Below are positions 47,945 through 56,274 of a stretch of 64,000 nt of DNA, one piece after another. The translations under genes and the position numbers were made by a program. A model generated the notes under the pieces. The model was not told where the DNA came from and did not search any database. It saw only the letters and a program-made list of their open reading frames with translations. Source of the stretch: Actinophytocola gossypii (GTDB lineage Bacteria; Actinomycetota; Actinomycetes; Mycobacteriales; Pseudonocardiaceae); NCBI RefSeq assembly GCF_025165815.1, contig NZ_JAFFZE010000016.1, positions 62,001 through 126,000 on the forward strand, given 5' to 3'. Within the stretch, counting starts at the first letter, position 1. Every line of letters starts with the position of its first letter.

Positions 47945-49217
47945 GCTGCGCGACGGTGTAGATCAGCAGGCCGGCCAGGGCGCCGACGACGGTGCCGTTG
48001 ATCCGGATGAACTGCAGGTCGCGGCCGACCTGCAGCTCCACCTTGCGGGACGTCTCCTCGGCGTCCCAGCGCTGCACGGTGTCGGTGATCAGCGTGGTGA
48101 TCTCGTCGCGGTAGTTGAGCACCACGTAGGCGGCGGCGCCCTCGACCCAGCCGTCAACCTTGTCCCGCAGCGCGTCGTCGTCGGTCAGCCGGCGGCCGAG
48201 CGACACCAGGCCCTCGCGGACCCGGCGGCGCAGTTCGCTCGACGGGTCCTCGGCGGCGTCGAGCAGCATGGCCTTCGCCGTCGACCAGGCCGAGCCGATC
48301 ACGTTCTGCACCTCGGGGTGCTCCAGGACCTGCTGCTTGACCTGCTCGGCGCGCTCCATGGTCGCCGGGTCGGTGCGCAGGTCGGCGGCGAACTCGGCCA
48401 GGAACTTGTCGATCGCCATCCGCATCGGGTGGTTCGGGTCGGTCTTGACCAGCCAGGCGAACGACAGCACCTCGCCGTAGACCTTGTCCGCGACCATCGA
48501 GTCGACGAACCTCGGCGACCAGCTCGGCGCCCGGTCCGACACCACCCGCAACACGGTCGTGTGATTCGCCTTCACCCATTCGTAGGCCCGGTCGCACATC
48601 AGGTCGACCAGCTTGTGGTGCGAGCCGTCGGCGATCACGCCACCGAGCAGTTTGCCGAGCGGCGGGCCCCACGGCACCGCGACCACCCGCCGGACCACGG
48701 CCTGCTCCATCACGGCCTGCACGTCCTCGTCACGCAGCACCGCGACCGCGCCACGAACGACGGTCGACAGTTCGGCGGTCACCCGTTCGGCGTTCGCCGG
48801 CTCGCCGAGCCACCCGCCGAGCCGCCGCGCCACGCCGATCCGGCGCAGCCGTTCCCGCACGACCTGCTCGGACAGGAAGTTCGTGCCGACGAAGTCGCCG
48901 AGGCTGGAGCCGAGCGCGTCCTTGCGGGTCGGGATGATCGCGGTGTGCGGGATCCGGATGCCCAGCGGGTGCCGGAACAGCGCGGTGACGGCGAACCAGT
49001 CGGCGAGCGCGCCGATCATGCCGGCCTCGGCCGCGGCCCGGACGTAGCCGACCCAGCCGGGCGCGCCGGCGGACTGCCAGAAGGACATGGCCAGGAAGAT
49101 GACCGTGGCGCCGAGCAGGAAGGACAGGGCGACCAGTTTCATCTTCCGCAGGCCGCGCTGCTTCTCGGCCTCACCCGGGACGGGGGCGCTGGTGGTGGGG
49201 ACCGTCGGTTGCCGCAC
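47934..49217 (-). CDS. DUF445 family membrane-associated protein
   Basis: A 427-residue DUF445/YjiN-type protein. Two hydrophobic helices near 27-46 and 60-82 (ALSFLLGATVIFLAMSFW, AAEAGMIGALADWFAVTALF) precede a conserved FRHPLGIRIPHTAIIPTRKD. A long helical region and a final membrane helix (VVGALAGLLIYTVAQLIV) follow. The family is of unknown function. The GTG start lies 23 bp from the divergent aminotransferase start. Confidence 0.88.
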   Translation of the reverse strand: MRQPTVPTTSAPVPGEAEKQRGLRKMKLVALSFLLGATVIFLAMSFWQSAGAPGWVGYVRAAAEAGMIGALADWFAVTALFRHPLGIRIPHTAIIPTRKDALGSSLGDFVGTNFLSEQVVRERLRRIGVARRLGGWLGEPANAERVTAELSTVVRGAVAVLRDEDVQAVMEQAVVRRVVAVPWGPPLGKLLGGVIADGSHHKLVDLMCDRAYEWVKANHTTVLRVVSDRAPSWSPRFVDSMVADKVYGEVLSFAWLVKTDPNHPMRMAIDKFLAEFAADLRTDPATMERAEQVKQQVLEHPEVQNVIGSAWSTAKAMLLDAAEDPSSELRRRVREGLVSLGRRLTDDDALRDKVDGWVEGAAAYVVLNYRDEITTLITDTVQRWDAEETSRKVELQVGRDLQFIRINGTVVGALAGLLIYTVAQLIV

Positions 49218-49240
49218 CCCACCATTGTCCGTGAGACTGC

Positions 49241-50416
49241 GTGACCGTGCGCCGGAAAGCCTTGGTTCCCCGACTCGAGCCCTTCACGTCGACGATCTTC
49301 GCCGAGATGACCGCGCTGGCCACCAGGACCGGAGCGGTCAACCTGGGCCAGGGCTTCCCCGACACCGACGGCCCGCCGTCGATGCTCGCGGCGGCCCAGC
49401 GGGCGATCGCCGACGGGGTGAACCAGTACCCGCCCGGCCCCGGCCGGCCGGAGCTGCGCGCGGCGATCGCCGCACAGCGGGAGCGGTACGGCACGTCGTT
49501 CGACCCGGACACCGAGGTGCTGGTCACCGTAGGCGCGACCGAGGCGGTGGCGGCGTCGATGCTGGCCCTGGTGGAGCCGGGCGACGAGGTGGTGCTGTTC
49601 GAGCCGTACTACGACTCCTACGCCGCGTCGGTGGCGCTGGCCGGCGCGACCAGGCGGGTGGTGCCGCTGGTGGAGGCCGAGGACGGCCGGTTCGCGGTCG
49701 ACCTGGACGCGCTGGCGGCCGCGATCGGCCCGCGGACCAGGGCGATCCTGGTCAACTCCCCGCACAACCCGACCGGGACGGTGTTCAACCGCGCGGAGCT
49801 GGCCGGGATCGCGGCCCTGTGCGTCGAGCACGACCTGGTCGCGGTGACCGACGAGGTGTACGAGTCGCTGACCTACGACGGGGTGGAGCACGTGCCGCTC
49901 GGGTCGCTGCCCGGGATGGCCGAGCGGACGGTGACGATCTCCAGTGCGGGGAAGATGTTCAACTGCACGGGGTGGAAGATCGGCTGGGCGTGCGGGCCGG
50001 CGGAGCTGGTGTCGGCGGTGAAGGCGGCCAAGCAGTTCATGACGTTCGTCGGCGGGGCGCCGTTCCAGCCCGCGGTCGCGCACGCGCTGACGCACGAGTC
50101 GGCGTGGGTGGGCGGGCTGCGCGCCGACCTGGAGGCCAAGCGCGACCGGCTGTCGGCTGGCCTGGCCGCGGCGGGCTTCGGGGTGCGGCGGAGCGCCGGG
50201 ACGTACTTCGTGTGCGCCGACGTGCGGCCGCTCGGGTTCGCGGACGGGGCGGAGCTGTGCTGGCGGCTGCCGGAGCTGATCGGCGTGGCCGCGGTGCCGG
50301 TCCAGGGGTTCACCGACGACCCGGGCCCGTGGCGGCACGTGGTGCGGTTCGCGTTCTGCAAGCGCGACGAGGTCATCGACGAGGCGGTCACCCGCCTGCA
50401 CCGGCTGGTGTCCTGA
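49241..50416 (+). CDS. dapC: PLP-dependent aminotransferase, DapC-type
   Basis: A 391-residue class I aminotransferase. GAVNLGQGFPDTDGPPSML, VTVGATEAVAA, NSPHNPTGTV and the PLP lysine in ISSAGKMFNCTGWKIGWACG (near 235-245) are all present. The sequence closely resembles, from memory, M. tuberculosis DapC (Rv0858c), N-succinyldiaminopimelate aminotransferase in lysine/peptidoglycan synthesis. Related enzymes transaminate methionine or kynurenine, so the assignment rests on that resemblance. The GTG at 49241 has no good ribosome site. Confidence 0.82.
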   Translation: MTVRRKALVPRLEPFTSTIFAEMTALATRTGAVNLGQGFPDTDGPPSMLAAAQRAIADGVNQYPPGPGRPELRAAIAAQRERYGTSFDPDTEVLVTVGATEAVAASMLALVEPGDEVVLFEPYYDSYAASVALAGATRRVVPLVEAEDGRFAVDLDALAAAIGPRTRAILVNSPHNPTGTVFNRAELAGIAALCVEHDLVAVTDEVYESLTYDGVEHVPLGSLPGMAERTVTISSAGKMFNCTGWKIGWACGPAELVSAVKAAKQFMTFVGGAPFQPAVAHALTHESAWVGGLRADLEAKRDRLSAGLAAAGFGVRRSAGTYFVCADVRPLGFADGAELCWRLPELIGVAAVPVQGFTDDPGPWRHVVRFAFCKRDEVIDEAVTRLHRLVS

Positions 50417-50425
50417 GGGGGCCGG

Positions 50426-50914
50426 TCACTCCGCGGGGAGCAGCCGGCGGAGGTGGTCGAGGCAGCGGGTGCGGGTGGGGCCGACGCTGCCGGTGGCCAT
50501 CTCGAGGGCGGCGGCGAGCTGGGCGTGGCTGAGCTCGGGCGCGTGGGCGTGCAGGGCGAGGAGCAGGCGGCACCGGTCGGAGAGGGCGCCGAAGGCGAGC
50601 CAGACCTGCCGGTCCCGGACGCTGACGCAGGGTTCCGGGCAGCTGGCGGGCAGGTCCTGGTCCCGGTCGCGGCGCGAGCGGATGCGCAGGCTCTCCCGGC
50701 GGGCGGTGGTGACCAGCCAGGAGCGGAGCCGGTCGGGCGAGTTGATCCGGGGCAGGTGCTCGGCGAGCGCGGTCCAGGTGTTCTGCACGGCGTCGGCGGC
50801 GTCGGCGTGGTCGAGCCGGTGGGATCGTGCGACGAGCCAGACGACCGGGGTGTGCCGGTCCAGCAGGTCGGACCAGTCGTTGTCCCCGTGGATGGTGTTG
50901 CTCGTGGTAGTCAT
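50426..50914 (-). CDS. Short ECF sigma-70 family factor
   Basis: A 162-residue sigma factor. Region 2 reads WSDLLDRHTPVVWLVARSHR then DAADAVQNTWTALAEHLPRI (near 13-60). Region 4 (near 103-155) is divergent: FGALSDRCRLLLALHAHAPE then LSHAQLAAALEMATG. It contains no full SigE-type tail. The ATG has GGAGGGGG six bases upstream. No anti-sigma gene lies beside it on the same strand. The divergent secreted protein could be a target. Confidence 0.82.
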   Translation of the reverse strand: MTTTSNTIHGDNDWSDLLDRHTPVVWLVARSHRLDHADAADAVQNTWTALAEHLPRINSPDRLRSWLVTTARRESLRIRSRRDRDQDLPASCPEPCVSVRDRQVWLAFGALSDRCRLLLALHAHAPELSHAQLAAALEMATGSVGPTRTRCLDHLRRLLPAE

Positions 50915-50988
50915 GGTGTCCCCCTCCGTGGTCGTGGAGGGTCGGACGGACCGAATGGCGGCCCGGTGCCGCTGGACGAGCGAAATGA

Positions 50989-50998
50989 GTAGTACTAC
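50989..50998. promoter_or_regulatory. Perfect 10-bp palindrome upstream of the ECF gene
   Basis: GTAGTACTAC at 50989-50998 lies 75 bases upstream of the ECF start codon. Confidence 0.35.
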
Positions 50999-51096
50999 CC
51001 AGGGCGCGGGGCCTTACCGCATGTGATCAACTGGGGGGCGTACGGCCGATAAGGTGCGCTTTTGCCGTCTTTCCGGGTGGAATCACCGCCGCTAGG

Positions 51097-51132
51097 GTGC
51101 ACACTGTCGGTGCGGTGCTGGATAGTGTGCAC
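51097..51132. promoter_or_regulatory. Inverted GTGCACACT repeats
   Basis: GTGCACACT (51097-51105) and AGTGTGCAC (51124-51132) are perfect inverted repeats with 18 bp between. Each contains the palindrome GTGCAC, and the two palindromes are 30 bp (about three turns) apart. They lie 59 bases before the secreted-protein start. Confidence 0.55.
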
Positions 51133-51190
51133 AGTCGAAACGGCAGCCCTTTCGACGCGTTGGCGTGAGCAATGGACGGTGGTGGTCGGG

Positions 51191-52828
51191 GTGGACGGCG
51201 TGCGGGCGCCAACCAGCGGCCGAGGCCGCCGGTTGCTGCGCCGAGCCGCGCTGGTCACGACCCTCGCGGGCGCGGGTTGGTTGCTGTCGGTACTCGTCGC
51301 CGGTGGCGCCGCTGCCGCCCCGGCCCCTTCGCCAGCGGCGGACGGCACGCCGGCCGCGCAGCGGGCCGCCGCCTCGCCGGCCGAGGACGAGCGCCCCGAC
51401 CAGTCCACCGGCCAGTCTCCGGCCGAGTTGCCGAACGAACCCGCTGGCCAACCCCCCGCCGGTGACTCGTCGGGCGACCAGACACCAGGCGAGCAGACCA
51501 CCCCACCATCCGGCGAGCACGCCGATCACGAATCAGGCGAGCAGGCCAGCGCACCATCCGCCGAGCACGCCGGACGCGAGCCGGGCGAGCAGGCCGGCCC
51601 ACCGGTCGACCAGCCGAACCAAGCCGACGACGTACCTTCCGGTCACTCCGATCAAGCCGGCGACCCGCCACCCGCCGAGCGGCCTGACGCGGCTGGTGAC
51701 CTGCCCTCCAACCAAACCGGCGACCTGCCACCCGCCGACCAGCCCGACCCGACCGGCGACCTGCCGTCCGGGCAGCCCGACGACGCCGGCGGGCTCCCAC
51801 CCGCTGACCAGCCCGGCCACAGCGGCGACCTGCCGACCGACGGCTTGTCGCCCGGCCAGCCCGACCCCACCAACGGGGCGCCTTCCGGCGACCACTCCGA
51901 CCCATTCGGTGACCTTCCGGCCGGCGACCAGCCCGATGGCCCGCCATCCGCCGGGCCGCCCGGCGATACGCCCGACCCGAGCAGCTGGTCCAACCAGCTC
52001 GGCACCGCACACCGCCCGGGCGACTCGCCTGGGTACGCCGAGCTACCCGGCCAGTCGCCGTTCGGCGCGTCGGAGGCGCTGGTCGACCTGCCTCAGGTCC
52101 TCCTGGTCGAGCACGCTCCCGAACCGCCCGTCATGCCGGATGTCAGCCAGCTGCTCGACCGGCCGTTCGACGTTCCCGTCGTCGAACCGCCTTCGGTCGT
52201 CCTGCTCGGTCTGTCGCTTCCCGCGCTGCCGGACCTGCCGATCTTCCAGCTGCCGGACTTCGACCTGCCGTCCTACCCGCCGGCACCGCACACTCCGCCC
52301 GGCCACGGCGGCGGCCTCGACGACTTGATCGGCGATTTCACCGACACCGTCGGGGGCTTCTTCGACGACTTCGACGACATCGGCGAGGGCTTCGACGACG
52401 TGCCGACCGCACCACCGGCTGCGGATGTCGCGGTGCCGGTGGAGGGCGCACCGGAGCCGGTGCCGGCTCCTCGGGTCGACGTCCCGGCGTCGGCGAGCAC
52501 TGTCACCTGGACGGGGGATGTTCCTCAGCCTTCGGTGAGCATGCACGCTCCGGTGGGTATGTCCGAAGAGGTCGGTGGGTCCGTCGGTGAGCGCGCGCAC
52601 AAGTCGACCGGGCCGGGCAAGCCGGTGAAGGCGCCGGCGCCGGCACCGGTGGGGGGCGGTTCGGCCGCTTCGACCGGGCACGATCACTCCAGCGGGGCGC
52701 GGGGCGCTCACGGCGTGCTCTCCGCGCACCCGCCGTTGGCGCCCCCGGCGGGCGAGTTCACCACCCGGGGCCGCGCCGCAGACGCCTCCGGGCGGGTCGC
52801 CGGGCTGCCCGCCACCTCGCCCGACTGA
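51191..52828 (+). CDS. Secreted acidic/proline repeat protein
   Basis: A 545-residue exported protein. A Sec signal peptide (RGRRLLRRAALVTTLAGAGW, cleavage near AAAAP at about 40) is followed by ~250 residues of degenerate repeats built on DQPDxxGDLPPADQPD and SGEQ/PGEQ units. A more structured middle (about 290-400; LVDLPQVLLVEHAPEPPVMP, LIGDFTDTVGGFFDDFDDIG) and a Pro/Ala/Gly/His-rich end complete it. There is no sortase motif or membrane anchor. The start is uncertain (GTG at 51179, 51182, 51191 or 51200). The role is unknown; the acidity suggests cation binding or a hydrated surface layer. Confidence 0.65.
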   Translation: MDGVRAPTSGRGRRLLRRAALVTTLAGAGWLLSVLVAGGAAAAPAPSPAADGTPAAQRAAASPAEDERPDQSTGQSPAELPNEPAGQPPAGDSSGDQTPGEQTTPPSGEHADHESGEQASAPSAEHAGREPGEQAGPPVDQPNQADDVPSGHSDQAGDPPPAERPDAAGDLPSNQTGDLPPADQPDPTGDLPSGQPDDAGGLPPADQPGHSGDLPTDGLSPGQPDPTNGAPSGDHSDPFGDLPAGDQPDGPPSAGPPGDTPDPSSWSNQLGTAHRPGDSPGYAELPGQSPFGASEALVDLPQVLLVEHAPEPPVMPDVSQLLDRPFDVPVVEPPSVVLLGLSLPALPDLPIFQLPDFDLPSYPPAPHTPPGHGGGLDDLIGDFTDTVGGFFDDFDDIGEGFDDVPTAPPAADVAVPVEGAPEPVPAPRVDVPASASTVTWTGDVPQPSVSMHAPVGMSEEVGGSVGERAHKSTGPGKPVKAPAPAPVGGGSAASTGHDHSSGARGAHGVLSAHPPLAPPAGEFTTRGRAADASGRVAGLPATSPD

Positions 52829-53176
52829 GCCTGCCGCCCCACAGCGGAGCCGTCTGCTCTCGCGACGACCGCGTTGCGCCGCTCGTCGTAACCCGATACC
52901 CGATCGAGCTTCACCGCCGATCCGCCGAACAGAACAACCTCAGCTACCCGACCTGCCGACCGCGCCCGGTCAGGTCGGGGCCCGGCCCCGGGGCCCCGCG
53001 GCCCCCCCCGCGCCGGGGCGCCCCCCCCTCGCCACCACCCAGGTCGGCACAACGAGGGGCTGTGCCGGCCTCGCCCTGCCGAGCAGACCAGAGGCGAACA
53101 GTGCGCTGGATGGCCGCAATTGGACTAGGCCATCCAGCGCACTGCTTTTTACCCTGTATACCGTCTCCCGCGCTAG
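52829..53176. other. 348-bp intergenic region: C tracts and a T-tailed terminator
   Basis: No gene is supported. At 52976-53030 the sequence is almost pure G/C with two runs of eight Cs (53002-53009 and 53021-53028) and overlapping GGGGCCCC palindromes. A strong terminator follows at 53099-53150. Confidence 0.5.
53099..53150 (+). terminator. Rho-independent-type terminator with T5
   Basis: CAGTGCGCTGGATGGCC (53099-53115) pairs perfectly with 53128-53144 across a 12-nt loop, followed by CTTTTT. It ends transcription from the secreted-protein side and may also serve the convergent MocR gene. Confidence 0.8.
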
Positions 53177-54607
53177 TCACGTGACCGGAATCAACCCGTC
53201 GCCGGCCGTCGGCGCCCTCGTCTCGGCCACCGACGCGGCCGCCTGGGACAGCCGGCGCACCGCTTCCACCAGCTCTTCCGCCGGGCGCACGTACGGCAGT
53301 CGAAGCCACCGCTCCAAGCCGCCGTGCACGGCGAAGAACGAGCCGGGCACCACCCGCACCCCGAAGTTCTGGGCCACCGCCGAGATCCGGGTGCTCACCG
53401 GCCCCGGCAGCCGGCACCAGAGCGACAGGCCGCCGTCCGGCACCAGGAACGACCAGTCCGGGCACTCCGCCCGCACCGCGTCGACGAGCACGTCCCGCTG
53501 GGCGGCCAGCGTGGCGCGGCGCTCCCGAAGGGGCGCGGGCGGCGCGCCGAGCAGCTCGGCCAGCACCAGCTGCTCGAACACCGGCGTGCCGAGGTCGAGC
53601 CCGCGGCGGGCGGCGAGGAGCCGGTCGACGAGCTCCGCCGACGCGCGCACCCAGCCGATCCGCAGCCCGCCCCAATGGGACTTGCCGGCCGAGCCGGTGG
53701 CCAGCACCAGGTCGCCGGCGAACGCGCCGAGCGGAGGCAGCGGGACCGGCTCGGCCCGCAGGTCCAGCTCGACCTGGGTCTCGTCGACCACCACCGGGGT
53801 CCGGGCGCGACGCAGGGCGGCGCCGAGGCGGGCGCGGGCCGACTCGGTGAGCTGGTGTCCGGTCGGGTTCTGGAAGTCGACGATCAGGTACGCGAGGCGG
53901 GGCGCGGCCTGCCGGAGGGTGGCCTCGACCGCGTCGAGGTCCCAGCCGTCGTCGGTCATCGCGACCGGGACCGGGAGGGCGTGCGCGGCGCGGACGGCCT
54001 CGATCGCGTTGGGGTAGGTCGGCTGTTCGACGAGCACGCGGTCGCCGGGGCCGACCAGCAGCCGCAGTGCCAGCGCCAGGCCGTGGTGGGCGCCGTTGGT
54101 CACCAGGATCTCGTCGGCGCTGGTCGGCAGGCCGCGCTCGGTGTACCGGGCGGCGATGCGTTCCCGCAGCTCGGGCAGGCCCTGTTCGTAGTAGCCGTGG
54201 CCGCGCAGTTCGGTGGCGAGCCGGGGCAGCGCGGCCTCGGCGACCTCGGCGACGCCGGCGACCGACGACGGCACGGCGCGGGCGAGGTCGATGACCGGGC
54301 GGAGGCCGTCGAGCGAGTCGTCGTACTCGCCCCGGCGGGTGTCGCGCGGCAGCGCGGTCCACGAGCCGGCGCCCCGACGGCTGACGACCAGGCCGTCGGC
54401 ACGCAGCCGTTCCCAGGCGGCGGCGACCATGGTGCGGCTGACGTCCAGCGCGGCGGCGACCTCGCGTTCCGGGGGCAGACCGGTGCCGGCGGGGAGCCTG
54501 CCGTCGAGGACGAGCAGGCGTACCCCGGCGGCGAGGTCGGCGGCACCCTGCCGGGATCCGTGGCGGCGCCAGGAACCGAGCAGTTGGGCCAATCTGCGAG
54601 CGTTCAC
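53177..54607 (-). CDS. MocR/GntR-type regulator with aminotransferase domain
   Basis: A 476-residue MocR-family protein. A GntR winged helix near 25-90 (RLPAGTGLPPEREVAAALDV, SRTMVAAAWERLRADGLVVS) is fused to a fold-type I aminotransferase domain: NGAHHGLALALRLLVGPGD, VDFQNPTGHQLT, and ATGSAGKSHWGGLRIGWVRA with the PLP lysine. Members bind PLP and regulate neighbouring genes. It is divergent from a YczE-family membrane protein, a pairing conserved in many bacteria (the YczR/YczE group). The GTG at 54607 has AGGTGG upstream. Confidence 0.9.
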   Translation of the reverse strand: MNARRLAQLLGSWRRHGSRQGAADLAAGVRLLVLDGRLPAGTGLPPEREVAAALDVSRTMVAAAWERLRADGLVVSRRGAGSWTALPRDTRRGEYDDSLDGLRPVIDLARAVPSSVAGVAEVAEAALPRLATELRGHGYYEQGLPELRERIAARYTERGLPTSADEILVTNGAHHGLALALRLLVGPGDRVLVEQPTYPNAIEAVRAAHALPVPVAMTDDGWDLDAVEATLRQAAPRLAYLIVDFQNPTGHQLTESARARLGAALRRARTPVVVDETQVELDLRAEPVPLPPLGAFAGDLVLATGSAGKSHWGGLRIGWVRASAELVDRLLAARRGLDLGTPVFEQLVLAELLGAPPAPLRERRATLAAQRDVLVDAVRAECPDWSFLVPDGGLSLWCRLPGPVSTRISAVAQNFGVRVVPGSFFAVHGGLERWLRLPYVRPAEELVEAVRRLSQAAASVAETRAPTAGDGLIPVT

Positions 54608-54631
54608 CCGTCCACCTGGTGGGAGCACAGG

Positions 54632-54649
54632 CCAATAATTCCAGATTGG
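54632..54649. promoter_or_regulatory. CCAAT inverted repeat between mocR and yczE
   Basis: CCAAT (54632-54636) and ATTGG (54645-54649) with 8 bp between lie in the 81-bp divergent region and are the only AT-rich block there. TCATTG follows as a third, partial half-site. Confidence 0.45.
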
Positions 54650-54688
54650 TCATTGAACGGGAAGAGTGGACTGCCGCAGGATGGCCAG

Positions 54689-55321
54689 GTGGACTTGAAC
54701 ACTGTTTCCGCGCGCCGGAGCCCGGTGCGCCGGCTGGCGCAACTCGTCGGTGGGCTGACGCTGTACGGCGCGAGCATGGGGCTGATGGTGCGCGGGGCGT
54801 TGGGGCTGAATCCGTGGGACACGCTGCACGAGGCGCTGTCGGAGCGGACGGGGTTGACGTTCGGGCTGGTCACGGGGTTGGTCGGGGCGGTGGTGCTGCT
54901 GTGCTGGGTGCCACTGCGGCAACGGCCGGGGATCGGGACGGTGGCGAACATCCTGGTGATCGCGGTGGCGGTGGACGGGACGCTCGCGCTGGTCGATCCG
55001 CCGGAGGCGATGGCCGTGCGGATCGCGCTGATGCTCGGCGGCGTGGTGCTGAACGGGCTGGCGACGGCGACGTACATCGGGATACGGCTCGGAGCGGGGC
55101 CGCGGGACGGGCTGATGACCGGGCTGGCGGCGCGGACGGGGTTGTCGATCCGGGTGGTGCGGACGGGGATCGAGCTGGCGGTGCTCGCGGTGGGCTGGCT
55201 GCTCGGGGGGACGGTCGGCGTGGGCACCGTGGTGTACGCGCTGGCCATCGGCCCCCTCACCCAGGCGTTCCTGCCGTGGGTGACCTGGCGAGCCCCGGCC
55301 CCGACCACCACGGCGGCCTGA
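54689..55321 (+). CDS. YczE/YyaS/YitT-family membrane protein
   Basis: A 210-residue integral membrane protein with five predicted helices. Conserved phrases are GLTLYGASMGLMVRGALGLN, PWDTLHEALSERTGL and RLGAGPRDGLMTGLAARTGL, all with the family's GxxPWD and GxGPRD loops. The substrate of YczE proteins is unknown. Divergent MocR genes usually regulate them. The GTG at 54689 has AGGA seven bases upstream. Confidence 0.9.
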   Translation: MDLNTVSARRSPVRRLAQLVGGLTLYGASMGLMVRGALGLNPWDTLHEALSERTGLTFGLVTGLVGAVVLLCWVPLRQRPGIGTVANILVIAVAVDGTLALVDPPEAMAVRIALMLGGVVLNGLATATYIGIRLGAGPRDGLMTGLAARTGLSIRVVRTGIELAVLAVGWLLGGTVGVGTVVYALAIGPLTQAFLPWVTWRAPAPTTTAA

Positions 55322-55338
55322 CCCGGCGACCTCCCGCG

Positions 55339-55466
55339 ACGGGAACGTACGACTCGCGCGACGGGAACGTACGACTCGCGGAGGTCGCGAGTCGTACGTT
55401 CCGGGTCGGTGAGTCGTACGTTCCGGGAAGGTACGACTCGCGGGGCGGGAGCGTACGACTCGCGGG
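55339..55466. repeat. Six-copy palindromic repeat array (core GTACGACTC)
   Basis: The core GTACGACTC occurs at 55347, 55369, 55431 and 55453 on the plus strand and inverted at 55389 and 55411, orientation ++--++. Start-to-start steps are 22, 20, 22, 20 and 22 bases. The fuller unit is GGGAACGTACGACTCGCG. Copies 2 and 3 form a long hairpin. The array lies between the convergent yczE-like and Clp-N genes and can act as a terminator for both. Confidence 0.85.
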
Positions 55467-55467
55467 G

Positions 55468-56001
55468 TCAGCTGGCTTGGGCCAGGCGGGTGCGGAGGTC
55501 GGGGTAGGTGAGGTCGTGGGCGGCGAGGGCCTGGGCGGCGGGGCCGGAGGTGGTGGCGAGGGCGAGGAGGACGTGGTCGTCGCCGATGTGGCGGTGGCGG
55601 CGTTCCTTGGCTTGACGTAGGGCGCCGGAGAGGACGGCTTTGGCGGTGGGGGCGAAGGGGATGTGGCTCATGGGGTAGTGGCGGCGGCGGGGGGCGGCCA
55701 GGGCGCCGGGGCCGTGGGTGCGCTCGACGGTGTCGACGATCGCGGGTACGTCGATGCCGAGTTCGGCCAGGGCTTGGGTGTCGGCGTCGGTGAGGCCGGC
55801 TTGGCGGTGGGTGGCGGCGAACGCTTCGAGGAGGGCCTGCCTGGTTATGCCGGCTTCGGCCAGGACGGGGGCGGAGCGGGTGCCGTTCAGGAGCGCCAGT
55901 AGGAGGTGCTCGGGGGTGACTTCGGGGGCCTGCTCGCGTTCGGCCTCGGTGACGGCGTCCAGGACGACCTGCCTGGTCGCGTGGGTGAACCTCTCGAACA
56001 T
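55468..56001 (-). CDS. Clp N-terminal-domain protein
   Basis: A 177-residue protein made of two Clp_N repeats (MFERFTHATRQVVLDAVTEA near 1-70, FAPTAKAVLSGALRQAKERR near 105-175), as found in ClpC, but without an AAA+ domain. Stand-alone Clp-N proteins may act as adaptors or decoys for Clp substrates. The ATG has GGGAGGT six bases upstream. It starts one base after the stop of a small HTH gene, so both are one operon. Confidence 0.88.
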   Translation of the reverse strand: MFERFTHATRQVVLDAVTEAEREQAPEVTPEHLLLALLNGTRSAPVLAEAGITRQALLEAFAATHRQAGLTDADTQALAELGIDVPAIVDTVERTHGPGALAAPRRRHYPMSHIPFAPTAKAVLSGALRQAKERRHRHIGDDHVLLALATTSGPAAQALAAHDLTYPDLRTRLAQAS

Positions 56002-56002
56002 C

Positions 56003-56212
56003 TCACGACCTCCCGTGCTTCTTGTGCACCGCCTGCCGGGTGACGCCCAGCTCGACGGCGATCTCCTGCCACGACCAGCCCTTCGCCCGCGCGCTGCGGA
56101 CCTGGACCGACTCCAGGCGCTCCAACAGGGTGCGCAGCGCGGCGACGGCGCGGAGCCCGACTCGCGGGTCGGCGTCGCCGGCCGCGGTGGCCAACTGCGT
56201 CGCTTCACTCAT
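56003..56212 (-). CDS. Small HTH protein, probable autoregulator of the Clp-N operon
   Basis: A 69-residue protein whose C-terminal half is a helix-turn-helix: WSWQEIAVELGVTRQAVHKK HGRS is the sigma-region-4-like recognition segment, and the N-terminal half is a short helix (ALRTLLERLESVQVRSARA). It is cotranscribed with the Clp-N gene, a pairing seen in other actinomycetes. It probably binds the GTTGACA repeats in its promoter. Confidence 0.8.
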   Translation of the reverse strand: MSEATQLATAAGDADPRVGLRAVAALRTLLERLESVQVRSARAKGWSWQEIAVELGVTRQAVHKKHGRS

Positions 56213-56218
56213 GTCGTC

Positions 56219-56267
56219 AACCTACGTTGACAGATCGACGCTGTCAACCCGCGTTGACACGTAGGAT
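56219..56267. promoter_or_regulatory. Divergent leaderless promoters and triple GTTGACA operator
   Basis: Minus strand: TTGACA (56242-56247), 17 bp, TAGGTT (56219-56224), then six bases to the HTH ATG. Plus strand: TAGGAT (56262-56267), then seven bases to the PP2C-like ATG at 56275. GTTGACA occurs at 56226-56232 and 56253-56259 and inverted (TGTCAAC) at 56242-56248. The last two form a perfect TGTCAAC-N4-GTTGACA palindrome that lies over both promoters. Confidence 0.8.
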
Positions 56268-56274
56268 GTGGATC

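Noticed and set aside
51191-52828. Sortase-anchored surface protein
   Set aside because: No LPxTG-like motif, hydrophobic helix or basic tail occurs at the C-terminus.
53097-53150. tRNA or small structured RNA gene
   Set aside because: The 17-bp stem with a T tract is a terminator. No cloverleaf, T-loop or CCA end could be drawn.
55339-55466. CRISPR array
   Set aside because: Repeats are short, occur in both orientations, and the intervals are too short for spacers. No cas genes are nearby.
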